Made by a program: the position numbers and the translations under genes. This document shows positions 47,405 to 58,886 of a DNA stretch of 64,000 bases, piece by piece; within the stretch, counting starts at the first letter, position 1; every line of letters starts with the position of its first letter. The DNA comes from Parascedosporium putredinis. Lineage: Eukaryota; Ascomycota; Sordariomycetes; Microascales; Microascaceae. A model generated the notes under the pieces. The model had not been told where the DNA came from. It saw only the letters and a program-made list of their open reading frames with translations, and searched no databases. The stretch lies in contig CASHTG010000017.1 of assembly GCA_949357655.1 (NCBI GenBank), forward strand, positions 1,736,001 to 1,800,000, given 5' to 3'.

Positions 47405-50400
47405 TGTCGCGCCAGGGGGAGGGGTGAGGTGAGTCTATTCTAGGCTGAAAACGTGGCTCTGTTCATCAAGTATTGTCGGTTTGCGCTCCTCATCGCTTGC
47501 GACCTCGCTGCAATGTCCTGGTGTGGAGGGTCGGCGTCTAAAAGCTCCAGCGAAGCTCAGGATCAGCCTAGCGGGTATGACATTGGAAAAAGGTGGGGTT
47601 TTCCGTGGTGGGCGCGGTCTTGCGAACCAACCAGTTGCTTAGGTTTACGGCACCCGAGCCTGGATGGTGGGCGGCTGGCAAGGGAACATTGAAGCGAAGA
47701 GGTCAGAGGTGCCCCCGCCGGCAGCCTTGGCGGATCTCTGGGTTCTGTGCACGGAGCATACCTAATTTTTGATGGCTTGGCAGATCGGGATCTGGAAATC
47801 ATCAGCCGATAAAAGAGTGAGAGAATGTGGCTATTCATGCTGACTGCTCAAAGAGTTCGAAGCAGACCTAAGATAGCGCCTCTACGCCGTGGAATGTTTG
47901 CAAATTTCTTGAAAATAATCTTGCCTACATGTACCGGCTTAACCACCCTCTCTACGGCTTGGGGATGTAATGTGGAGAAGAGAAGCCCCATGCACGAACT
48001 ATTCTGCAAGCAGGGTTAAGTTGATTCCTTCTCATACATTATTAGTATTTGACGGATTGTTTCCTAGCTAGCCTTAAAGCGAAACAAGTGAGGAGCCCGT
48101 CCAAACCCTCTGTCGAGTCTCAATGCAGCGCAGTTTCATCACGAGGAAGGCAATCCAGCCCTATAGGTAGCGCTCTGGGGCGACGAGACACCCCTTCATT
48201 CCAGCTACGAGAAGAACGGCTAGCCTCTCTGTTCTGTCTCAGATAATCTCCACCTTCCGAGCCACACTCCCGATTGGAATGGAATGGGTCGAATATTGGC
48301 CAGGGTCCGAGGTAGAGGTCTTTCTCCCAATCTTTCCGAGTCAGAAAGGGCAACTCCGCACAAGCTTGACACTTGTATAGCGGCCTCTGCATCCTTATGC
48401 CTCTGCGTACTTTAGCGCCATCGTTTCCGGCTGCCACGCGAGAAGGGAAAAAGGAATCAAAGGGCTCTTCGTCACCTCTACAACTGGTAGATTGACGGGT
48501 CAGCAATGCATGGCCTGCTCCTGATGCGTCTGGCTGGTCGATGCCCCGTGCATGTCAGCTTACAGGCGCCAATTTAACGGGCTTGCGTGCAGCGAGACCC
48601 TCTTCAATTTAATGATATCTGGAGCCTGTGGGAAGGGTAGCATTCTCCACCATGACTCGGTGGGTTAGCATTGGCGGTAGCACAGGTTCATTGAACGACT
48701 GCCACCCACCAATGCTACATGTATTACTCCGAGATGATCTGAGGCAAGGCATTCTTGCCCTGATGAAAAAACGAAGCGAAGCGTGAGACTCCCTGTGTGA
48801 AAAATCAAAATTTTACCGCCTTGGGACCAAGGGTCTCTCAAGATTGACCATTTTCAAGGTCGGGACGGACCATTTGATTGCCGTATAGATGGATGGGCCA
48901 TACGAGCAAACGAGGTATACCGTATCGGGTTTCAGCTGCGACATGTTCGCCGTACTAAGCAAAGGAGGGCATGCTTTTGGATTGGATCACTGGACCGGGC
49001 ACAAGCTTGTGTGGGAGTTTCTGGCCGTCTCAGTCGGCGCCTGCCTATGTCATGGATTGGCCCATTGAACCAATCTAAAGAGAGAGACTTTGCCTCTTCG
49101 TGGCGTCGTCACAGGGATTGAGCAATGAAGACGTGTGTATTGAAATCCTTTTGGATGGATTCTGTCCTGTTGTCTCATGGGCAGCAGTCACTAGGCTTTC
49201 CCCTCCTTTGCTTCATGTCGTATTATCTATCGCCTTTCCCTAGAATTGGATCGGATTTCTTAGAGGAGCCTATAATATCATAGATGTAGTACACTCGTGG
49301 AGGAGTCGTGAATTGGCTTGAATTGGGACGTCTCCAATCCTAATTGAGCTTGTGGAAAGGCTCAAGCTAAGACAAGAAGCAGTCCAGTTACGTTGTGGAT
49401 GGGTCTCAGACCCCACCTTGAACCACTGGTGGAAGCCACCATCAGTGCCAGCGTCAGCGGAGCCTGGTCAGGTCAGGTCTACTTGGTTCTTGCTGCCAAG
49501 GTTATTTCCACAGTTGGCCCATTTGATCCCACTCAAGTTCTCCATCCGCCATCGGACCTAATTGATCTCCAAGCAGTCCCCAGTGCTGCTTCAAGCTCCA
49601 TCAAAACCTCCCACCTCGATCTAATATCGAATCCCTGAAAGCTGGTGAAGCAGCTTCTGTCTTCACTGACTAAATAAGGCCAACACCCGCCCCGCCCCGC
49701 CCCGCTACCCGTTCTGGGGGAAGCGTTTCTCGAAACGTGAACGTAAAAGATCAATTCGAACATCTGAAAAGCAATCAGCGGTCCTTTCTCCATTCAGCTT
49801 CTTAGAGTTGGGTGACCACTGCGAGCAGGCTCCTGGCCTCGGGTTGGCTTGTACCCCCGGATTCTGTCGGTCGTCCCACCCGCTGTGACCTAATGCAAAC
49901 TTAGCCTCAACCTGCCGACAACCAACTCGTGGTGGCACACAAGTACCTTCAGCTCTCCTCCTTTCCGAGCAGTGAGGGCGGGGGAAGCACTTGTGGAATT
50001 CTTAACCAGTTGCTAAAACGCGTGCTGCACAGCCCGCCAATACCTTTCGTTGATCAATCCTTCACTTGGCGTGCGCTTGCAGATCCAACCCGTCCATGCT
50101 TCCACACCCTCCACTGTAAACCCCCTTCCAACTGGACTGGCAGACAGACCTCTTCTTCCCAGCCCTTCAAGGATTGTTGGATCAAAGACGAATGCGAGCG
50201 AGCCCTTGAGGCAAACACCACCGCCAAATCGCTGCATGCCTCGAAAACCTTCCCCATCAAGCCTATCCGTCCACGACAACCACGACCTTGCTGCCACTCC
50301 TCGTCATAATTTCCACGTGGACCAACGACCACCGCCCAGACACCACATCCCGAATCATTAAGCGAGAAACAAGCGACAGCGAAAGGACAATCCGAAAGAG

Positions 50401-50628
50401 AGAAAAAAACAAGTGAATCCGATCTGGCTATCAAAGGACGACGGGCCAGGTGACAAAGCCTGTTGGAAACCCGGCTTCCCGATTGCCTATGCGACGCCCT
50501 TCGCCGACGAGACGACGACTCGCCTACCCCACCATTTGTGTCTGCCTTGACCAACAAAACAACTACTGCCGTCCATCACATCAACGCTGCCCTAGTAGAC
50601 CTGCTGCGATCCCGCCGATGCGACGAGG
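47405..50628. promoter_or_regulatory. Large divergent intergenic region, cyclophilin to arrestin
   Basis: About 3.2 kb between two outward-facing start codons, the longest gene-free stretch in the window. It contains an imperfect three-part hairpin at 48666-48717 and a repeat of CCGCC/CCCCG units at about 49686-49705. The last 700 bases, C-rich and with many short frames, are probably the arrestin leader. No protein-like frame with a domain was found on either strand, and no tRNA or 5S gene. Confidence 0.45.
48666..48717. other. Imperfect hairpin, possible structured RNA
   Basis: TAGCATTGG at 48666-48674 pairs perfectly with CCAATGCTA at 48709-48717. Inside it, GGTAG (48676-48680) can pair with CTGCC (48699-48703, one G-U), and GTT/AAC can close a small loop at 48686-48696. 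This is seen in sequence only; there is no evidence of transcription. Confidence 0.4.
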
Positions 50629-52187
50629 ATGGCGGCTCTCGTTAGGGTCTCGGGGCCGCCGAACAGTAGCTTCTTAGTTGGTTATCCGGGGATATCTGCT
50701 ACTCTGGTGAGTCGGAGCTCGAGGAAACCTCCTGCACATCAATGTCTCGGCTTGCATTTTCGATCAACGATAGTTCGCCTTGTTATTTTGGCGCGCCTCG
50801 ACGATGAGAAAACACTGCTTTCTCGTCTCTTTTCGTTTTCCCCTCCCTCCCCATCTTTTCTTTTCCCCTTTCCCCCTGGGTTTGGCTCTTTTCTTCCGCG
50901 TCTTGCACTACGCATGTGCTGACCAGTTATCCTCACCGCCTAGCCGCGAATCGAAGGAACGGTCGAAATTCGACCGTCACAGGGATACTCGGCTCCCGTT
51001 TCCATCTCCCTCGTGCGAATATGTCTTCAACGTCGAGAAACGATCCATCCTGCCGCCGAGAATGTGGCTAAACGTCATTTGGGGACCCCACGGCGCGAAA
51101 CCGTCGATCTAGTAGGCAAGGAGATGCTTCTTTACAGGTGCTCAACCGGGAAGGAGGCCGAAGTAGTCGTCGCGATGGATTTACCCTTCGTCCTATATAT
51201 CCCTTTCGGAAGAGGGGGAGGACGCGAACCGAAAAATACCCCCAGCCTCGCTCTCGCTCGGGAGCCGCACCGCCGAAACGTTCTACGAGCTCGTCGTCAC
51301 CGTGCAACAGGGCCACACCCACTCACACAAATACGCTTTCCCCATAACTATGCAGCGCTACGATACCCTTTCGACCTTTGGCATGTATAACAAACCCGAA
51401 TTCAAAACGGCGGTCTCGGACAACATTGTCACTCTCGGCATGTCCTTACCCAGATGGAGCTACGGGCCCTCTGATCCCTTGACCATCTATATCAGGGTGG
51501 CGCCGAACCCGGACTGGATGAGCAAGGCTAAAAGGTTACGGTGGATAAGCTCACAATAACTATCGAGGAGGAGATCACGTTTAATCCGGAGGGAGACGAG
51601 CCTACAAAAAGATCAACAAGATTATCAAGCACAACCAGCCGGTCAAGGCCAAGCTGACAGAGGCCGGGTACACGACGAATCTGGGGCTAGTGTTTCCCTC
51701 CAAGTCCATCCGCGATTCTGACGGCATAATACGCCGCGAGAAGCCCGGCTTCCCCTTGTACGAAGTTAGTTCCTTTACAACTAGCTCAACGCTCTACAAG
51801 ATTGAGTTTTTCGTATGCATCAAGGTTAGTCGTCTCTTGCGTCCTCTTCCTTGAACCTATCCTCTAGGCGACTGGCTACACCACGCGATCCCCGGTGTTT
51901 ATATCTCATGTCCCGTATGCTAACCGTCCCCCTTTAAAATAATACAGGCCCACCTGAGCTCCGCACGAGACATCACGGTCCGCCAGCCGATAGTGATTTG
52001 CCCCATGGACCATCAGGAATGCAAGGAGATTCTAGACGCTATTGAGCAGTCTGCCAAGGATGCTGCCCATGTGGATCCTAATCGGCCCCCACCACGACCT
52101 ACGATCATCAAGGCAAGTGATAAGAATGCACTTGAATCGCTAGGACTTTGTATGGTTGGGGGCCAGAAGAAGCCTCTGATCGATTAG
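50629..52187 (+). CDS. Alpha-arrestin (arrestin-fold) protein
   Basis: Alpha-arrestins are adaptors that bring ubiquitin ligases to membrane transporters. Exons 50629-50706, 50944-51824 and 51948-52187 give 399 residues. The N-terminal arrestin domain has the beta-strand pattern VRVSGPPNSSFLVGYPG, ... GTVEIRPSQGYSAPVSISLV and MDLPFVLYIPFG; the C-terminal domain has FKTAVSDNIVTLGMSLPRWS, DPLTIYIRVAPNP, VDKLTITIEEEITF and KIEFFVCIKAHLSSARDITV. No PPxY ligase-binding motif is evident in the parts I read, so its partner is unclear. Frame breaks: the G5 run near 51209-51213 (opposite sign), then A4 51530-51533 and A5 51606-51610 (each one base short). The first intron is long for this window (237 bases). 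Confidence 0.85.
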
Positions 52188-54115
52188 TGCGCCGACGCCA
52201 CTAGTTGGGCGACGATGCTGTACGACTTCAACGATTATACTATATTCGCCTCTTCCGGCCCCCGGCCCCCAATGCCGTGCCGCGCGGAATTCCCGCATCC
52301 CTGTGCGATCAAGGCCCCATCGCTATGTGGGCTGGCTGCCTGGGATGCAACAAGGAAGCATGCGGCTAGCCGGTCTGTCGAGGACTGCCCGCAGGTCTGC
52401 ACAGCTCCTCTAGACATGAACTTTATGTTGAGTTCCGGACCCAAGTGATTTCCTTTCGTTGCAATTCGCCGTCACACACGACTGTCACGCACGGAATATG
52501 CAACGACGAGATCCTGTTGTTTGAAACATGGAATACAAAATTACCCATCTTGACAAGGCCATATTTGGCCCGGGCAGTTCTCCGTTGTAATGAGTGGAAG
52601 CTTCCATCTCATATATCAAACAAAGGCTGAGGATTGCTGCTTGTCCCCTGCTGCCTATGACACCACCTGGCGGACAGGCAGCAAGGAATGATCACAGGAC
52701 GGCTATGAGGGGATCGCTGGGGATAAACGACAAGGAGATGCTAGCGCTTTCAATGATGGTAGGGCGTTCATAATGCCCTTAAATGATGACGATTTTGGTT
52801 GACGATCTTGAAAAAGGCAGTTTCTTGTCTTGGTTTCCTTTTCTCTCGCCCGGTCTCTTTTCGGGTTTGTTTATGTTTGCTGGGTGTACGCATAGATACA
52901 AGGCGTTTGAGGCGATGGTCTGAAGGAACGGCTTTGCAGGCACGAGGCTCAGGCATCCTAGGCACGCGGAGATACTCTTCTTTTTCAGGGAGCACCGGCG
53001 TCTTCCAACCTCTTTTGGCCGCGCTTTGTGTCTTTGTTCTTATACTCTCTGAATCTTGTACATTGTCACTGCGGAGGGGGCTGCCAGGACTGCTTCTTCA
53101 TCGCACGCTTTCCGGCGAACCCTCTCCTCTGTTTTCATCTGTATATGATGCTTTGATGCTCAAAGTTGAGCACTTCAGAAGGCGGACAATGATGGAGAGG
53201 GTTAGGGGCCCTGGGATTAGCGGGCCATGTGCTTACTTTTGGCTGTATTTACCTTTCGGAGGTGGTTGATTGTCTTGTCCTTTAGACCGAATGGAAGAGC
53301 GCTCGAAAGAATTCCTCGCGTTTCGTGTGTATTTGGGACTTGTTTGTAGACTTGACTTGGCCAAAGAAACCTACTGTTTAGAACAGGCTCTTTGTCCCAG
53401 CAGCATGTTTAGTCGTGCTGGGAGAAGATGGGGGTTTGAAGGGCGAGACAAAGCCATTGTATAGTCAAGCTACAATCATCTTTTATATCTCGTGCCTCAG
53501 CACGCAAAGAAAACATAGTGACGAATGACTACCTCCTCCTTTGCTCCCAGTGATGGTTTTCCATTTACCTGCAACACGGCCCTTTGGCGCCCGCCATATA
53601 GACTCCCCAAGCGTTATACTCTGGCTGCGACAAAGGAGCCATCGTGTATCACCACCATGAGAGAGAGAGGGAAAGAGAAGGGGACTGCATTTGGGAGGTT
53701 TTCGGCCCTTTTGCGCCCCTCGAGGCGTGCTCTTTGCTATAAAGACCAGTCATCTGGATAGTTCTACCTCGTTTGCTCCTCTCTCCTCACCCGAACCTTG
53801 CGAGAAACTACATGTGTCATTTTTCCTTGCTGCGCGAAAAAGGAAAAAGTGGCTAGGGAGTAGAGGTGAAGGCTGGCCTCCGACTACACAAGCACTTCCC
53901 CACTTGATCATTGGGAGAGGTGCTTTCCGAGCTGCGAACGGCTCAGCGCATTTCCATTAGAGGATTCTCTCGAATCTGACCTATACACCCTTTCGCTAGA
54001 AACGTTGATATCCCCAAAGGCAAGGTATCTATCAGAACCTACTCTCCCAGTCCCTCCCCCTTATACCCCGCGCATCTTCTTTTCTTCCAAATCTCGCCAC
54101 ACGCCCTCAGCCATG
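52188..54115. other. Intergenic, arrestin 3' flank
   Basis: About 1.9 kb without a supported gene. The open frame at 52799-53269 has no domain and no codon bias like the real genes. Confidence 0.45.
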
Positions 54116-56013
54116 GCGTTATACCCCTCCCTCAGCCCAAGTGGAGTCATAAACGGCCATACAGATACCGCGGCCGCAGCCGCCCGGTTCGTCGCCTGCT
54201 CACGATCAAGGAGGGCGAAGTGGTCAACGCATGGCCGCCGCGGCGCCCGTGGGGAAACAAGTCCAATGGGCGGCTAACCTCTGCAAGATTAGGGTGTACC
54301 CTCTCCACCTTCCGCCCGGCAAGGTCCTCAAGCGGGTTCCACCGCAGAGCCGCACGGCGCGCCGGCTCGCCGTGGGCACGCCGGCGGCAGCGGGACCGCA
54401 AGGAGCGCCGCTGGTAGCCGCCCCTGGCCTAGACATGGCTACGGGCCCTGGCGCGCGCTCGAGTCCGGTCGGGTCCTGGGAGGAGCAAGGTAGGTGGATC
54501 GCGGCCGGGCCGTACCCTGGCTACGCGTGGGGAGGCGTGACACGCTGACATATAGGGGCGCAGAGTACATAACGAGGTCGCCTGGGGGAGAGCTTAGTCT
54601 AGGAAGCTTGAGCCCGATGGTTGCCTTGAACCGGGGTCCTGATATCCCAATGTATGTCAAACGCTTGGACAGCGAAGATGTTCGCCGGGCGGGCCGCCTC
54701 TAGCGTCACCGCCACTCGGCTATGGTCCCATCGGTAACTTGGGTAGGCGTGTCGACAACGCGAATTGTTCGCCATCCCTGGGCAGCGAAAACGTAGCGCG
54801 TTCGGTTCCGCTGGCGTCATCGGCACCGTACTCGCCGCCGCCGTCTCGCTCCTCGAGGCACGGATTCGGGAGGGCGCTGCTGGAAAGGTTCGTACCCCGG
54901 CCCAGGAGCTGGTGGAGTTTTGGAGGGGGCGGGAGGCGCACTGACGTAGAGAGACCCAACGTCTTGAGGAAACCGTTTGGCCCGAGACGGGGCATCGAGA
55001 AAGACGGATCTGGTAACTCTTGTCTTCCAAGTAGGAACCGGGGCGAGGAACGGCCAAGAAGCCCACAAATGCAACCCCAGGCACCAGTGCGGGGGCCACA
55101 GGACCAGCCTGTTCCATTTCACCCCCGCTCGGCCGCTTCTACAGAGACAACACCCGCAGGGCTAGAACGGCAGCTGGTGGTGCCCCGCCGGCGTCGACCG
55201 GGGCCGGCCTCGCGCCGGGTCAGCGACGCGGCAGGGCCCAGCAGCTCAAGGCGCAACAGCGGACTCGAGGACCGAGTTTCCGGCCGCGCGCCGGTCTGCG
55301 TCTTACGACAGGCGAGGCGCGGCACAGTATAGCGCATCGGAAGGCCAAAGGGGCCGTCGTGCCGTGGGCACTAGCACAATTTCGAACCCCCACAGAACGA
55401 GGCTCCCCGAGACCTTCCACCTGCAACCCCGGCGCGTGGAGCCATTCCAGCCAGCGGGAAGTCGCGCCTATTGGTACAGCAGTCCACTAAACCTTCGCAG
55501 CCCGTCGCTCCAAAGCGACCGAGCCACAAGACCACCCGACCAGGCCCCCACCGCGACGGAAGATCCCCCTTCCAGCTCGATATCCTCTCAGAACCCCCTC
55601 GCAGGCGTACTCGCCTCCCATACCACCTCCGCACCCCCGGCCGCACTTTCCGAGCCCCCTCAGGATCCTCTTCCCCGCCGTACCGGCAGGATGGGCCCTT
55701 TCGCTGCTCCGAACCTCTAGCGTCCACTCTATCCCCTGTCAACCGTCCCGCCTTGAAGCTTTGCGGTTCCCCTACTTTAGCTCGCCGCCCGAGCCATGCC
55801 CAGCTCCGGCGCCACATGTTGGGACGTCGCGTGTTGAAGACCCTAATGCGAGTCGCCCCTCCTGTCGCATGCTTGTCACTCCTAGCTGCCCACATTTACT
55901 TTAGCGCAACTGCCGAAGCAGGGGAGTCCGGGGATCAGTTTCCCGTTGGTTATAAACTTGTTCAGAGGTATACGTTCCACGCTGTGGGGAATGGAACATG
56001 CCCCTTAGGCTGA
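54116..56013 (+). other. Unresolved GC-rich, coding-like block
   Basis: Nearly 1.9 kb of high-GC sequence has long stop-free stretches in several frames, a texture matching the broken coding regions elsewhere in the window and unlike the flanking AT-richer DNA. On the + strand one can follow a start MALYPSLSPSGVINGHTDTA at 54116, a segment KIRVYPLHLPPGKVLKRVPP, a possible intron at about 54490-54555 (GTAGGT donor, CTGAC branch, ATATAG acceptor), then MVALNRGPDIPMYVKRLDSE and LGYGPIGNLGRRVDNANCSP. Pro/Arg/Ser-rich sequence follows, ending near 55800-56013 with a hydrophobic stretch (VAPPVACLSLLAAHIYFSA). I do not recognise the product and cannot fix the frames, and a minus-strand gene is not excluded. 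The best guess is a frame-broken gene for a largely disordered protein. Confidence 0.35.
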
Positions 56014-56407
56014 GGGAAAGGCCACTCTCATTCGTTAGATGGATATGGGCCGCGAGCCCGACAATGCCACGCTCCAAGAGTGGGGAAGCATTCCGATGCA
56101 TGCCCGTAGGGTCTCGATCTTGTTTGGCGACCAAGGAGACCACGTCGCTATCAGGCGCGGGTGGAAGGCGGATGACTTCGCTCGCAACATTTGCAAAAGC
56201 ATCAATGGTGAATGGCTGCATGGCAAGGCTGCCCGCTGTCATAAAATCTGTTCAGCTACAGAAGCAACAGACGCTATTTGAATGAAATTCCATCTAATTT
56301 GATAAGCACCTTTTATATACACAACCGCGTATGACGTCCCTCCCATCAGTAAAAAAAAGTTGATACAGATATTGTGACCCATTCCGTCTATCTATTCCCA
56401 AATCCCC

Positions 56408-58102
56408 TTAGATCCCGAGAGTGAACTCAACACCGACATCAATATCACGGGCTATAGAAAGAAACACAAGGGTTAGCAAAGATGTAACAGAACTAGAAAG
56501 ACACCACGATACGGATTGCTGATGTCGAGGTGTCCTGGAATTTTTCAACTTACCCATCTTCACGACCTTGGAGAGCTGCACTGACTTCTCGGCGGCATCC
56601 TGGAGATCGTCGATAGAGAAGATCTTCAGGCCAGAGTCGCTCAGGAGGCGGTGAGCCTCGGCCATGTTAGTACCCTGGAGACGGGCAATGATGGGGACCT
56701 TGAGGTTCAGAGTCTGGACGGTGTTGATGAGGCCGTGGGCGATGTGGTCGCAACGAACGATACCGCCAAAGATGTTGACGAAGATGGCAGTGACCTTGGG
56801 ATCGCTGGTGATGAGCTCGAAAGCCTCCTTAATGGCCTGGGGGTGGCACCACCGCCGACGTCAAGGAAGTTGGCGGGGTTGCCGCCGTTGAGCTTGATGA
56901 TGTCCATGGTGGCCATGGCAAGACCGGCACCGTTGACGAGGCAGCCGATATCACCATCGAGCTTGATGAAGTTGAGGCCAGACTCGGCGGCCCTCACCTC
57001 ATCGGGGTCCTCCTGGGTGGTATCGCGCCACGTGAAGACTTCCTTCTGGCGGTAGTCGGCGTTGTCGTCAAAACCAAACTTGGCATCCATGCAGAGAACC
57101 TTGTGGTCGGAAGTCTCGGAAAGGGGTTGATCTCGATCTGGGTAGCATCCTTCTCGAGGAAGACCTTGTAGAGCTTCTGGATGGTGTCCTTGGCATCCTC
57201 GATGCACTGGTCGCTGAAGCCGAGGCTGTGGGCAATATCGTAGGCGATGGCGTCAGTGACACCCTCGTTAATGTTAATGATGGTGGTCTTGATAGCCTCG
57301 GGGTTCTCCTTGGCAACACCCTCGATGTCAACACCACCCTGAGAGGAGGAGACGATGACGGGGACTGGCTGGTGCGGTCCATAAGGATGGCGAGGTAGAA
57401 TTCGCGACGAGCGAACTTGCGCTCGCAGATGTAGACGGCGTTGCAAAGGCGACCACCAGCACCAGTTTGCTTGGTGACAAGCTTGTGGCCGATCATCTGC
57501 TCGGCGAACATCTCGGCTTCGTGGGGAGAGTAGATGACACGAACACCTCCCTTAAGGCCGTTATCGAAAGTACCCTTTCCACGACCACCGGCAAGAACCT
57601 GAGCTTTTATCACCATATCGTCGGTTCCGATTTGCTTGGCTACCTCCTTGGCCTCGTTCGCGGTTTCAGCGACAGCACCCTTGGGAACTTGGACGCCATA
57701 CTATATGCATGATACGTTAGCATTCCACTATCCGTCGAATATTGAGGCCTGAATTTTGTTATCGCGGGTTTCCGCGTTTTATTTATCCACAGCGCCGGCA
57801 CGGAGGATGGTTGGAGAGTGATGTTCCCGATAAGAGAATGTTTTTATTTACCTCGCGGAGAAGCTCAGCAGAGCGGTATTCGTGGATACTGAGATTCCTC
57901 GTTTGTTGAGCAATTCCGGGAACTCTGCGGATAGTAGGAGCAATGAGCTGCGACACATTATTCTTCAGTCAGCTGGTGTTGGCAGAAGCTGCGAGGGTGG
58001 GAAGCTCGCTTTTGGCTTTGCAGGGGATAGGGGCAGCTTATCGCGCACCTTGGAAGACCTGGAGGCGGAAGCCAAAATCCGGCTACCACCGAGCTTAAAC
58101 AT
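56408..58102 (-). CDS. LSC2: Succinyl-CoA ligase beta subunit, mitochondrial
   Basis: The beta subunit carries the nucleotide-binding ATP-grasp domain of succinate-CoA ligase, the substrate-level phosphorylation step of the TCA cycle. Exons 58102-58049, 57947-57852, 57700-56554 and 56451-56408 give 447 residues. The first exon (MFKLGGSRILASASRSSK) is a typical mitochondrial presequence. The mature part has NLSIHEYRSAELLREYGVQV, KAQVLAGGRGKGTF, IEINPF, LDGDIGCLVNGAGLAMATMD, PANFLDVGGGA and VNIFGGIVRCDHIA. Three breaks, each one base short on the coding strand, are at 57360-57363 (G run), 57120-57122 (A run) and 56839-56843 (G run). The last exon encodes only the final 14-15 residues (RDIDVGVEFTLGI). 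It is divergent from RTP1. Confidence 0.96.
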
Positions 58103-58886
58103 GATGGAAGATATTAAAGAAAAGGAGAGTGTGAAGTAAATACAGAAGAGCGGAGATGGGTCGGGCAGACGACAAGACAAAACTGACGCGGAGGGTCGAG
58201 GGTCGTGGATGATAATTGGGGAGGGAGATGATAATCGCAGACTTTGACACCAAATCAAAAAAGCAGTGATAAACCAAGCAACGCCAAAATCTACGTCAGC
58301 CGGGGTAAAACGCTGGTGGACTCGGAATTGACCGGTTTCAGTGCGCAAGGGAAGTCGGCGTTTGGGCGGCTCTGCTGTACAGTATCAAATCACAGTGTCC
58401 CGACGCGAGCCGAATCCGCCAATCAAACCGCACGTGTTGCCCTGGAATTCCATGCACTGGACGCTCAAGCACGACTTCCACGCCTGAATTTATGACTACA
58501 AAGCCGGTACCTGTGCCGAACTGTCGCGGTAGGTGCGAAGCTCTCGGCACTGGACCCTGGCAACCAGCTCTTATCTTTGCAGGAGTTGAAGAGCTTACCA
58601 TGACTAAGCCAACATCCATCATCCACCACGAAGTTTTTATGGCCTGGTCAACCTGCAGTCCGGGGAGTTTGGGTATCGGGACGCAGGCAATATTCCGGCC
58701 GTCATCTCTTCGCCGAACTAGAATGAAACCGAACGGAATCAAGCAAAGTTATAAATCAGTGCCCAAAGAACCCCGAGGGTTCGCCTCTAGCGCATAGTGG
58801 ACCAGCCGGTGAAATAATTAATAAGTGTACAGTCCTACTCTAAGATTGTATCCAGCTGGGAAGAGCAGGGTTTTTACGCATCCATA
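58103..58886. promoter_or_regulatory. Divergent promoter region of LSC2 and RTP1
   Basis: The 784 bases between two outward-facing start codons hold both promoters. No gene is supported. Confidence 0.5.

Noticed and set aside
52799..53269. 156-codon plus-strand frame downstream of the arrestin gene
   Set aside because: No recognisable domain, no codon bias like the real genes, and it lies where a 3' UTR is expected.
55371..56242. Minus-strand open frames in the GC-rich block (55371-55895, 55901-56242)
   Set aside because: Arg/Gly/Ser-biased composition with no domain; they look like shadows of plus-strand or non-coding GC-rich DNA, although the strand of this block is not proved.
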